From Larimichthys crocea (taxonomy: Eukaryota; Chordata; Actinopteri; Sciaenidae): a stretch of DNA of 64,000 nucleotides. The translations under genes and the position numbers were made by a program. The notes beneath the pieces are model-generated. The model had not been told where the DNA came from. It searched no databases and was given only the letters and a program-made list of their open reading frames with translations. Below are positions 17,591 through 56,100 of the stretch, piece by piece; the stretch's first letter is position 1, and every line of letters begins with the position of its first letter. The stretch covers positions 4,764,642 to 4,828,641 of the forward strand of contig NC_040013.1 of NCBI RefSeq assembly GCF_000972845.2. Reading direction: 5' to 3'.

Positions 17591-18372
17591 TGATCTCAGG
17601 GTGTAATTTCTAAATTCTTCTATTTTTTCGTGATAGATTTTCTCTTCAGCCACACAGAGCCGAGTGCTGCTATCTCTTTCCCTACCTGGCTAACCTTAAA
17701 GCACAGTTCTCGAGAAAATAGATAAATTGCTGCAGTTAGCAGGCTCACTGCCACTGGAATGCAAACCGGCTGCAGTATCTCGTGTGTACTGAGTAAGTGG
17801 TGGGAGTAAAAAAAATAAATTAAAAAAAGAGTAGCACCTATTGACACTGTTGTGTCAAATGCTGCCCATCACAGGAGGGAAAAACCCCGTCTCTTATTCT
17901 ACAGCTCCGTCTAATATCCCACTCACTCTTCTTGTCAGTAATTAGACAAGTGAGATGATTTAATTTGCTGCAGAGCAGACACAGCTACTTTGACGCCAGC
18001 AGACTCTCTCCTGTTGACAGAGAGAAGAATTAAATCACAGCTTTTAACCCGTCTCACCCCCGAGCTCTTGTGATCAGCATCTTAAAGCGAGACTCCTAAC
18101 CGTTTTCTCTGGAGACAGAAAAATGGTCTCGCCTCTTCGGTTTTCCTCCATGTGAGCCTCCGCTGACAGCTGCTTGAGGACAGACTTAATTCTCACGTCC
18201 TTTTACTCGCTGAGTACGGCTTTGTCCTTCATTTTGTCTGATGCTCATGTCACCTGCCGCTGGTTCAAACATTTATTTTGTGACCGTGTTCACATGGCCA
18301 AGGAGAGGAGAGGAGAGTGCTTTAAAGTGAGCAATGATCAGGTGGTGTTTTGTGTCCCTGACAGGTGCCGGC

Positions 18373-21300
18373 ATGGAGGTGGAGGATGAGCCGCTGCTGT
18401 TTCAAACAAGCTGGGGAGGGGAGGAAGAGGAGGAAGAGGAGGAGCAGGAGGAAGAGGATGGAGTAGCACACGCAGCCGGGCAGAACTGTTTCTCCAGAGA
18501 GGCTGGGGTGTGTGGGATTTGGAGGGCAGTGGGGTGGGTGTACACGCAGCCCTGTGCGAGTGGAGTTGTTTTAGGGGTAGTTGTCCTGTTACCCTGTGCC
18601 CTGTTTGCCTACATGCTCCTCTACTGCCCTCCTCTGGACATAGACCTCTCCTACAGTGCCTTTGAGGTTCACAGTCACTTCTCTGCTGAGCGCTTCGACG
18701 CCCTCACCATCGCTGTAAAGACTCAGCTGGGGTCCTGGGACAGACGTAGGCGAGACTTAGATAACAGCGAGTCTGAGGCCCTGCAGGAGCTTCTGCTGGA
18801 GAGGCTGGGCAGACAGGGGGTGTTCAACAGGACAGATAATGAGGGCATGTGGTCCTCCACTCCTCAGAAGGAGCCTTCACATGCAGGAGATGATGAGAAG
18901 AGGGGGGCCAGAGATGAAAGGACAGTGCCTGATTTGGGTCAGGAGGAAATGGGGAAGCACAAGAACTCAGATCACAGAGGAGAGGAGGACGAGGATAGAA
19001 ACTCCACTTTGGTCATTAGGAGGCGCAGGTTTACTCCCAATTACTACTTACAGAGTCAAGCCTTGTGGAGGATTGAGCTGGTATTTGTGGCCCAAGGGGA
19101 GGGTGATCGTAACATCTTCACCCCAGAACGCCTGCAGACGATTCATCACGTGGAGCGTCTGCTCATGCAGCATCCGCAGTTTCATCAGTTCTGCTGGAAG
19201 CCTCTGGAGATGCTGAGGGATCTGCCACTGGGACCGTCTTACTGCTCTCCACCAAGCTCACTCCTGTCTTACCTCTACCCCAGTGAGAGAGGAGGGAAGA
19301 TATATTATGATGGCATGGGTCCAGATCTTGCTGATATTCAAGGTGAGTCCACACAGGGAAGAAACATGAGGGGAAAAACAGCTTTTATGCATAAGGTAAT
19401 AGCTCTAAGTCGTCCTAACAAGCGCCTGTTTATTCCCAGGTTCCCTGAGTCTGGCCATCACGCATCCACAGTTCTACTGGTACGTGGATGAGAGCCTGTC
19501 CCCTGAGCATCTCTCCTCCTCTCTCTTACGCAGTGAGATCCACTTCGGAGCACCTCTTCCTTCCTACTACTCCCTGCAGGACCGAGCTGATGAGCAAAGA
19601 TCTCGCTTTAAAAACTTTGTGGTTCAGTATGCAGACATCTTGGCCAACCAATCTACCAGGTCAGGAGAAAAAAACTGCTGCAGGAGCGGGCACATTTATT
19701 TTCAGTTAAACAGAGTTTGAAATTTGATGCTATTTTTGGTGTCTGCTTTCCAGCCAGGTGAAGGTGCTGTATGGGGGCACGGAGCTGTTCGATGATGAGG
19801 TGAGGCACACCTTCCACAATGATATGATGCTGGCTGTCATCAGTGGAGCCTGCATTACTGTGCTCGTCTATGTCCTTACCTCGTTTTCTGGTACAGTATG
19901 ACCTGTTCCTTCTTCCACTTGGCGTGTATATATCTCATTATTTGAACGTGCGTGTGAATGTTTACAGTCTCCTTGTGGTTTCTTGCCTCTCTGCAGTGTT
20001 TCTGACTTTCTTCGGCCTCGCTAGCATCGGACTGAGCTGCCTGATGGCTCTTTTCTTATACCATGTTGTCTTTGGCGTGAGGTACCTGGGCATCCTCAAC
20101 GGAGTTGCAGCCTTTGTTATTATTGGCATCGGTATGGGAAAAAGAAAAGTTTTTTCATTTATTTTATGAAGTCAGCTTGAAATTAGTTTTCTCTGTAGTT
20201 TCTCCTTCAAGCCAGAAAGGAGACGGTGATGCTGCTAGATGTGACTAAATCCTACACACTGGTCCTTTTAAAAGGTTGAAAAACACAATATGTAACACAT
20301 AATGATGCAGCTCTTTTGTTCTCTCGCTGTTGCTCAGGGGTGGACGATGTATTTGTGTTCATCAGCACCTTCAGACAGGCGTCTCATCTGCGTCAGCCGC
20401 AGCAGCGAATGATCTACACAATCAAAACAGCTGGTCGAGCTACTTTCCTCACCTCCTTCACCACAGCAGCTGCCTACGCTGCGAACACCTTCTCTCAGGT
20501 AATCACGGGGAGAGAGGAGATGTAGCCGTTAATAGGATGTGTACAGGAGGCATAAATGACTCCCCCGCTATGGATGAGTAGAAATGCATCTCTCAGCAGA
20601 CGGAGGTTTTCATACGATAAGCACAAATTGAATGTTTCAAGGTCCTTTACATTCTGCCTCGTTGAACTGACACTCAGATCCCAGCCGTGCATGACTTCGG
20701 CCTGTTCATGGCGCTCATTGTCAGCTGCTGCTGGCTTTGGGTATCCGTCCTGATGCCAGCTGCCCTGTGCGTCTGGACCCAGTGTGTGGAGCCTCAGGAG
20801 CACGCCTGGTTGAACTGGTGAGGCGTTATTTCTTTTACTTTTTAGTGTGTGATGTTATTTGTGCACGCTGTGAGATGCCACAATGTAATCCCCTCAGCTG
20901 TCCCTCTCCCTAAAACTTCCTCCTCCCTCTGTAGCTGGAAGCTGTTTTCGGGCCTGTCAGCGAGCCACGGCCCTTTGTCAGATGAGGATGATGATGTGGC
21001 ACTTCTGTCAGTGGAGATGGAGCCAGGTGATTATTATCTCCCTAGCATCGAATGAATGATGGGGGGGAGAATGGGGAAAAGGGAACGAGTCCAGGCTGTA
21101 AAACGCTTCTGTCCAGGCACCACTAAGCCCCTGTCTTTGTCTCGGGCCAGGTTCCTGCGACACAGACGCCGATGCAGCCATTCTTTCCCTGTCAGTGGAG
21201 ACACCTCTGTCCCCTCCAGGGCAACGGCATGTGGGTGTGGTGAGCACAAATCTCCAGTGGGCCCTAAAGCACTTAGTGGCAGAGCCAGCTGTGGAGCGAC

Positions 21301-24300
21301 GGAAAGCAGTTCTAGGTGAGATTTGATAAAAAAAAGATTTTGAGAGAGCTAAGATCTTTAAAACTTCAGGGAGAATTTTGTATAATTAGTTTTTTTTCCA
21401 CTAAGCCGCTTGATCAATGATTCAGACATGACAGTAACCTCCAGGTCCAAAAAGAATTGTTGATGAAATGCCGTAATCTCTGTTCAGCCTGAGGGGATAT
21501 AGTCTGTCAGAGGAAGAGCAAGCACCTATCATGAAGAATTCATCCTCCCTCTTTTCAGGAGTGTCTGTAATTGATCCTTGCTCCCGATCTGTCCCCCAGC
21601 TGCTCTATCTACTCCATCAGTCCCTCCTCTCTGCCATTGTTTATCATTGTCTTCCTGTCGTCCCAGGTGTCTTCCTCCTGGTTCTGCTCTTATCTGCCGG
21701 GTGCTGCTGTCTCCTGAGGCCAGCCACTCACGCCCCACTTCTTTTCCGCCGGGACACGAACCTCCAGACGCTGCTGGCTCTGAGAAGCAACCTCAGCGGT
21801 CAAGGCATCTCCTGCCCTATGTGCTCAGGTGAGGCTGCAGCTGTGATGAAAAAAAAATCCAACTCCTCAGAGATCCAGAATACCTCTCTGAAGTGCATGT
21901 TATGTCCTGCAGGTGTGTTCATGGAAAAGCCGCACCCTTTGTACACCCACACGTCCTCGTCAGCGTTTAGGTTTTCTACACATCAGCAGACCTCGAGCAC
22001 ATCAACCTCCACCGCTCCTCGGAGCTCAGTGAAACCAAATTCAAGCACAAACCAAACAGGTAAAATGTTCAGCACATAAAACTCATCCTTCTTCCTCCAT
22101 ATTGTAAAAGCTGCTCCATTATTTTTTTTAAATATTGCACTTTATACTGTTTTTTTAGGCTCTTTACTTACAGTTTACGTATCAAAGTTGGACCTCGGAG
22201 CCTCTACAACACTTTACCGCTTCTCCCTCAACACCAGCACTCCCTCCCCGTGGAAACTGTGCAGCACAGATCATCAAGAGGTGTCAACATTTCAGGTCAG
22301 AGAGCAAAAAAACTTAATGAGTTGTAATAATTAAATGTAGATGTAGCGCTATGTCTCCCAACTTTGATACGGGCCACTAAAGCGGCTTATAACTAATCTT
22401 GTTTTATCTGAATAGGCTTATAATCATCCCCGCAGCAATTACACCAGCAGAATGACAGTGTGTGTTTCCCATGTGTACCACCCGTACCCCAGCTGGATGA
22501 TCACATCCACTTCATGTGATCCCCGTCATGGCTGGACACCTGAGTTTTCCTTTTACGCTGCATCGTCTCCGCAGCAGCACAGCAGGTGAAAACACAAATA
22601 AGAAAGTATGGATGGACTGTCACGTTGTTTCAGTGGACAATCTGTCATTTCGGCTCTGCTCTCTCTCTGTCTCTCCTCTTAGGAGGCTGTACTTTGCCCA
22701 ACTTCGCCTGAGACCTCATCCCAGCCGAGTGTGCGTCACCACGCCTGGCTGCGGCATCAGTTCTGGGCCCGATGGACCCACACAGGGAACCTTTTATACT
22801 CCACTTCCCAGCGGTGAGCGAGCGAGTGTCACTGTGTCAGAAGGGTTCATTAACATAAAGACAGTTTGTTAGCACATCAGGAAAAACTATCTTGGCACTG
22901 AATGTGTCACACTGCTGACTTTTATTCTCAATGAGGCTTAAAAATAGAGAAAACTCAGTGATATGACACTTCCTTCAAATATAGCTCGTTAAAATGGCAC
23001 TCTGTGAACCCACTGGAGGATTTTTTTTTTTCCAACAGTGCTCCGCTTGTACGCATTTGTACTGTATGCCTGCACTATATAAATAAATGCAGCTTAGAGA
23101 TTTGTCTCTGATTCTATTTTCAAAGATCCTTCATCTGCTGCCAAGACCAAGCCATCCAAAACGTTTGGCTTCAACCCATGCAGCGGCGGCGCATGTGGCC
23201 ACCCAGCCGTGCGTCCCCTGGTCGACACCGGGGCGATGGTTTTTGTTGTGTTTGGCATCTTGGGAGTGAACCGAACCGAACGCAGGGACAACCATGTGAT
23301 TGGAGATATGGTGAGGATCGCACCTGTCTCTTGTTTGTGTATCCGGATAATCAACTGAAACAAAAGTACAGCCAGATTTGTGACAGATCTTGTGGCTGAC
23401 ATGGTTGTTTAATTCTCTCCAAAGGGTAGCATCATATTGGATCCAGACTTTGATATATTCCAGGAAATGGGGCGTCTTTGTGAAATCTGTAAAGCAATTA
23501 GTGCCAACAGACAACTTGTGAAGCCAGGAGGAGCTCAGTGTTTGCCTTCAGGTAAGAAATCAGCATAAAATGTCCCTAAACACCTCATGAGAAAGAAATA
23601 ATGTCCTTTCTTCTGTTCTTTTCAGGTAACAAACTGTCGTCTATTCTGCCTCTGCTCCATCCCGAGTGTCACTCACTCCCTGAACCCAACCTCCTTCCCG
23701 GGCAGCTCTCCCACGGAGCCGTGGGAATGCACGGAGGCAAGGTCCGCTGGCTGTCCATGGCCTTTGAATCTGTGAGTTTCCCTTCATCTTTCAGCTTTTC
23801 ATCTCCCCGTGGTACCACAGCAGCACATTACCACTTCACTACCAGTTTCTGCCCTGCCTAACGCTCTGACCTCTCTCCTCCCAAGACTACATACAAGGGC
23901 AAATCGTCCTTTCAGACCTATTCCGACTTCCTTCAGTGGGAGAACTTTATCCAGGAGCAGCTCGCCGCCCTCCCACAGTCCTCCGCTTTGCAACGGGGTT
24001 TCCAGACCTGCGAGCACTGGAAGCAGATCTTTATGGAAATCATAGGTGAGCGAGAGGTGGCTCTGCGTGTTGAAGAGGGATTCATATATACAGAGTACAC
24101 GAGAGCAGCAGCATGTAAAAATGATAATATACTGCTCTCTGGACTGTTCGTAGGTGTGGAGAGTGCCCTCTGGAGCCTGCTGCTGTCTCTGGCCATCTGT
24201 GTGGCAGCTGTATCTGTGTTTACTGCACATCCTCTGCTGCTGCTGCCAGTGCTCATAACCATTCTAGGTAAGAGATGAAGACGCTGTTTGAAAGTGACAC

Positions 24301-25092
24301 TTAAAGCTGAATATTCAGGCCTGAGTGTGGATTGTGCGTTTGTAATTATAAATTTTTTTGGCCTTTAACAGGGGTGATCTGTCTGGTGGTGGCCATCATG
24401 TACTGGCTGGGCTGGGAGATGGGAGCAGTGGAGGCGATTTCTCTGTCTATACTTGTGGGATCTTCAGTGGATTACTGTCTACACCTGGTGGAGGGATACC
24501 TGCTGGCTGGGGAGACCATGTCCTCTACGCCTAACTCGGTACGAGAGTGTAAATTTGCTCCACAGCAACAATTATGAGCAATTAGAAAAACTTCCACAGC
24601 GTGTGTTCTGTTTATGCACATGTTGAAACAAGCTAATGACCAAGATTTTGGATTTAATAAGGCGAGAAGCGCCCCGAAGGCTCATGAATAACGAGGAGCG
24701 GCTCCTCTTATTAAAAACTGTGTTGTGTTTTGCAGGAGACTCCGGCTGAGAGGCAAAGGCGCACTCTGGAGGCGGTGAACCACGTGGGTGTTGCCATAGT
24801 GTCCAGCGCCGTCACCACGGTGATCTCCACAGTCCCCCTTTTCTTCTGTGTCATTGTGCCTTTCGCCAAGTTCGGCCAGATAGTGGCCATTAACACCGCC
24901 GTGTCCATTTTGTTCACCTTGACCGTGACCGTGGCCATGCTGGCATTCATGGCCCCGGCGCGCTTCAGCAGAACCCCCGGCGCCGTGCTCAAGGCCAGCC
25001 TGGCTGTGATGGCGGCCGCAGCCTTGGGGGCGGGCGTGTGCTGGGTGGGAGGACAGTTGGGAGCGTTGGCCTGGCAATCAATCAGCACGTAA
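18373..25092 (+). CDS. disp3: Dispatched RND family member 3, 1340 aa
   Basis: Twelve-pass Patched/Dispatched-family membrane protein with a sterol-sensing domain; DISP3 is linked to cholesterol handling and neural cell fate. Exons: 18373-19342, 19440-19659, 19754-19890, 19997-20131, 20338-20498, 20678-20817, 20935-21026, 21151-21315, 21667-21828, 21913-22059, 22159-22295, 22416-22585, 22683-22813, 23126-23310, 23425-23551, 23626-23771, 23886-24045, 24154-24267, 24372-24538, 24736-25092 (TAA). Every junction is in phase. Features: N-terminal DEPLL followed by a Glu-rich run (residues 17-28), TM1 about 64-84 followed by CPPLDIDLSYSAFEVHSHFS, large luminal loop with LPLGPSYCSPPSSL, sterol-sensing domain about 425-585 with IGIGVDDVFVF (Asp490-Asp491), second loop with VRPLVDTGAMVFVVFGI, and TM10 LVGSSVDYCLHLVEGYLLAG (Asp1199). 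Gene structure and residues fit DISP3, not DISP1 or DISP2. The ATG lies nine bases after an acceptor at 18364. Human DISP3 is about 1390 residues. Confidence 0.95.
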
Positions 25093-26290
25093 ATACAACC
25101 GTCCGCCAGCTCACACCGATGTCAGGCAGAGGAGTTCCTCTGTATGCAAAAATGAGAAGCTCAATTTCCCTCCACGTTCAGGAGGAATATCAGATCAGTC
25201 AATGATCTCGTACTTTACAGCACAAAGATGTCAGAATCTCATAATTAGAAGCTGTTTTTCATCTCAAAATCCATTTTATTTCACTTGTATTGACCGGTGG
25301 ATTGTAAGTATTGCCCACTGGGTACCTCTTCTAAAATATAGTGTAAATGACTGTGACTCACAGTAGTGGGTTTATCGCTCTGGGTTTTACATGATGATTC
25401 AGCTGAGGTATTCTTTTTTTCCTTTTCCTTTCTGGATCTGGCCTCTCCTTCAGCCTAGAGGTGGAGATGATTGAGTAATCTTTGGGAAACACATGGTGAG
25501 TCACAGTTTTTCATCAGTGTAACTTATCGAGTCACCGACTGTTCTGCAACCTGCTTGTGCGAACAGCGTGGCGAAGCAGGGTGAGCGCGCTCGATGACGT
25601 CCGTGAACGTTTTGGTGTTGACTCACGGCCCATCTTGTGAAACATCACTTTTTTTTGTGTGTTTTCTCAGTTGTGCATTGAATGTGTTTTTTCAGCCACC
25701 TTTGTAAATCAAAGGTTATGATGTCCTAATGTGGCTGGATTAAAAAAAAAGAAAAAAGAGTTGTACTAGTCGGATTTATACCGTGCACAGTTTTGTTAAA
25801 CGTGACGTGCGTGATGTAAACGTTTCAGTATGCTGCTCTCACACATTCTCGACCGAACGATGCTGCCAGCACACACTTGTTCTGAAGAGTTGTGCAAAAT
25901 ACCAATACTCACCACAAGAGACCCTTTCAAATGTTTATATCTTCAGAACTGCTTCAGGGTCTTTATTTTTCTCATTGGCACCAATTGAAAGAGACCTCTT
26001 GTCAGGTCCTCAGGTGTACCCTCCACCACTCTTGTAAGCACTCACTGTAACCAACTCTACACCCACCTCCGCACCCCTCAGCTCTGGCACAATTTAGAGC
26101 ACCACTCATGCACCCATCGATGCCGTCTCGGGTCTGCCCGGCCGTGAAGGTAGGGGGCATTTGTCAAACCACATAACACAGTAATAATGGTCAGGGAGAG
26201 GGGGGTGACTCCATTGCGACAAGAGCAGTGTATTTCTGTTGTTGTGTGTGTGTTATTTGTGAACGTCAAATAAAACAGGTGCAGAAAAAG
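25093..26290 (+). other. disp3 3' UTR with candidate polyadenylation signal
   Basis: Non-coding sequence follows the disp3 TAA. A canonical AATAAA at 26269-26274, followed by GT-rich and T-rich sequence (26298-26340), is the best candidate 3' end. The 3' UTR would then be about 1.2 kb. Confidence 0.5.
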
Positions 26291-28240
26291 CCTCGGGTTT
26301 TTTTTTTCTTTTTGTCAGAGCTCAGCACTGTTTTTTTTTCTTCTGCATTGTTATGTAACGGAGCAGAGGAGCAGGATGAAGACCTGTCACGGTTTGCCTG
26401 CTGTCACACAATGACTGGGAGAGCTACTACAGTAGAAAGCATCACATCTCCCAGTTGAGTTGTCGTTAATTATTCATGATAAACGGCTCAGATTTTACAT
26501 CGAACTGCAGCGCATCAATGTTTCATGTTTGTTCTTAAACTAAAAAAACTTGTTCTGCATATAGAGGCGACGGAAAAAGTTAAATATTCTGAGTTTTTTT
26601 TTGTCGAACGAGCACCAGATTTATTGTGCTGCAGCAGAAGAAGGGAAATGTGTTGCCTCTGTGTCAGCGGTCTGTTTATATTTATTTAAATGTGAAGGTG
26701 ATTTGTATGAAAATCTCATTTTCTTGCAAATAAGTAGGTGCAGCCGGTGTCTAAAGAAATAATGTGAATTTAAAGGGAAGATGTTTCTTGTTCTAGAAAC
26801 ACTGAAACACAGTCTGCCCTTGTGGAGCTCTTCATCTACAATGTAGTCTCTACATTAATGTCTTCTATTACTAAATAGGAGCACAGGTTATCTGTTTATA
26901 CTCAGATTTGGTTGTAAAAGTTGCACAAATGTGCCAAATAATCTAAACGATAGCCATAGGTTTAGAACATTTAATGAATATTTGGACAAATGTGTGTAAA
27001 TCTATCATTTAAATGCATGTTAAAATGTAATGTACATGCACCTTTCCAGGAGCCTTCATCATTTCTTCATCAGTGTGAAATAGTGTGTCTCACCCAGACT
27101 GCAGTCTTATTGCGTCTGCATGCACTGTATTGTATTTGCAGTGTTTTTCATCAGGCTGTAAGTAGAGTGAGGGACAATTTCAGTCGTGCCACTCTGGCAG
27201 TTTTCTGCTCTGCTCCCCATGTTTTAATAAAAAAAAGGCACGACAGAAGAGTAATGGAATAATGAGTGAGGTTACATGTAGGGGGATGAATATTTAGCAA
27301 GGTGGAAAAGGATATGACAATCTCCCTCTATAAATAGGGGCGTCGAGGATATTTGCTTTGTTGTTTTCGTGTTGGCTGGGTGTCAGAAAAATCGTCTGAA
27401 ACTTCTTTCATACAGAGCCGGGGCGACATTTAAGTCCTCGGTTCTGTATTACTCCCTCCTACTCACATGTCCTGGATTGCACTCAACAGGCAGCTCAGTC
27501 GGTGCAATGCAGGATGTGTTGTGAAACTGAAATGACACAAAAACAGGTTTAACAGTTATCAGGTAATATTGCGAACAAAGGTCAGACAACAAACAGACGT
27601 GTCAGACTGCTGCAGTGTCACACAACATTTTGTTCTCATCGTGTTGAGCGAGAAATAAACGGAGAAAAGGGAAATGAGTGAGCAACATAGTATATTCAAC
27701 ATAGACCAATGGCTACACATTAGAAGGCAATTATAGGGCTAATATCAACAGCACCGTTCCACCTTTACATTATATATGTAATTACTATAACAATAAATAC
27801 CCAGGCTCATTTGGTTCTTGAGAAATACTTCATTGTACCAAGAAAAGGCATTTTCTCTGGAGAGAAATTATTTTACATCAGAACTGTAAATCAACACTGA
27901 AACATAAGTCATATCTTTATTACCCCATGTCACAGGGCACACGTTAATGTTCAAGTATGCCCGAGGAACTGAAAAGGAGCAATTTAAAAAAACAAACCAA
28001 AAAAAAAAAAAACAATGAAGGATAAGAGATAAAATGCATTTAAAAATAAGTGAACTGGCATTGCATTTCACAAAAACTCATAAGCTCATGATTTTGGAAC
28101 AATTCACTGTAAAGTGCTAACTGGTTCGAGCTGAAAAGCACATGTTCCCTTTGAAAGATCATACACATTATTTTATACATGGAGGTACAGTAATAGCCAG
28201 TCGTCAGGCAAGCAATTACCAACCAGAAGACATGGACCAC
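26291..28240. other. Intergenic spacer between convergent disp3 and bmp1
   Basis: Only short chance frames and A/T-rich sequence are seen. The two flanking genes end towards each other here. No repeat, RNA gene or conserved exon was recognised. Confidence 0.5.
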
Positions 28241-28246
28241 AATTCA

Positions 28247-28252
28247 TTTATT
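28247..28252 (-). terminator. Candidate polyadenylation signal of bmp1
   Basis: TTTATT on the + strand is AATAAA in the bmp1 orientation, about 765 bp downstream of the bmp1 stop. Other hexamers occur further on (for example near 27916), so the true 3' end is uncertain. Confidence 0.35.
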
Positions 28253-29016
28253 AGTCCTTTAATAAGATAACTGCTTCCTTAATTTCCTTGTTAATGGTAA
28301 CAACGAGAATCTTGCCACTGGTTGCCAGGACAATGCCAATTACAAATGCTGGTGTTGTCACTGTACAGTTTACCTTCTCTCCTTGTAATTACATGCAATT
28401 GACTGACATACAGTATCAAAAATCTCAAGTCAAGTCCTTCTAATCCTCTTACAGATAGGAATCCTTGAACCAAAAAAAGGGATAAGAGTGTGAGGAGAGG
28501 AGAGCAATTATTGAGGAGTGCAGGAGACCCTTCCCATACTCCTCCTCCTCTTCCTCTCCTCTCCCTGGATGTGGTGGGCTGGCCCGACAAAAGCAGGGAT
28601 CTATCCAGCTGATGCCTGCCTTCCTACAGGTCCTGAGAATCCATTGTTTTCCTTTGTGCCTCTCTTTAGGAGGCATGTTTTAAAAAAAATGAAACAAACA
28701 AAAAAAATATCTGGAGGGGACTGGGTCAATAAATTTTCCCCTACTGTCCACCTAAAGCGGACATTCATCCTCCCACCCCAATCCTAACCATAAAAAGGTA
28801 AAAACAAGGTGTACTGCAGAATGGCTTTACTCCTCACAGTCTGTGGGGGGAGCTAGAGCCCCTAGGAGCTGAGGTGCGGTTGGTGGTCTTGCGGCTGTTC
28901 TGTCGTGTCTGATTCATCTTGGTGGCCGAAGGTTTCCGAGCGTCAGGCTGGCGCCTCCCCTGGGGGCCCCTCCGTTTGCCCCTTTGCCCCGCACGGCCCC
29001 TTCCGGCCCCCGCTGG

Positions 29017-55651
<26,635 letters not shown>

Positions 55652-56100
55652 TATTGTGGTGGGGGAAACGGCGAAAGGCGAGGGATAAAGGTAAAGGAAG
55701 AGAGAGGGACAGAGAGAGAGAGAGAGGAGAGAGGGAGAGAGAGAGAAAGAGAGAAAGAGAGAGAGAGGGAGAGAGAGAAAATGGGAGGTTTTTTGGGGGA
55801 AACGAGATCCCTCCAGAGGGCGGGTTTTAAATCCAGCCTCTCTCCGGTGTCTTCTTGGCTCTGGGGGCAGTGATTTCTCTCCTCCAGCCGGAGCTTCGGG
55901 TTAGCGCAGAGTACTGCCTGAGAAACTTTGATGATATGGCAGCTCCACGGGGGCGGTGAAAATACCCTCTCTTTTTTTTTTAACTCGATGATGCTGCCCC
56001 CCTTTGCATTTTTATTGCTCCCTTAGTCGGTCCATCAGGGGTCCTTGAAGAGCCTATGAGGGACTATAATTTGGTTCACTGGATATTTTCTCCCTAAGAA
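55652..56100 (-). promoter_or_regulatory. bmp1 5' UTR / promoter-proximal region with long CT tract
   Basis: Immediately upstream of the bmp1 ATG (transcript sense) is a pyrimidine tract: + strand 55698-55780 is almost pure GA/GAA, so the transcript strand reads CT repeats. The ATG context is ACAATAATGG. No TATA box was recognised, and a transcription start could not be fixed, so the tract may be promoter or 5' UTR. Confidence 0.5.
55698..55780. repeat. (GA)n polypurine tract upstream of bmp1
   Basis: About 80 bp of nearly uninterrupted GA/GAA/GGA units on the + strand, 47-130 bp upstream of the bmp1 start codon. Confidence 0.9.

Larger units (their letters stand above)
11301..18364. other. 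About 7 kb without coding sequence between dynamin-like gene and disp3
   Basis: The first part is the 3' UTR of the dynamin-like gene; its end was not fixed (ATTAAA near 11547 and near 12885 are candidates). The rest contains only short chance frames, GA-rich tracts (near 14005-14025), and microsatellites listed separately. An acceptor precedes the disp3 ATG (ctgacag ending at 18364), so at least one non-coding 5' exon of disp3 must lie upstream, most likely somewhere in this stretch. I could not identify it. Confidence 0.55.

Noticed and set aside
24682..25088. Long antisense open frames opposite the last disp3 exon
   Set aside because: They mirror a GC-rich coding exon whose sense frame matches DISP3; the antisense frames have no recognisable protein features.
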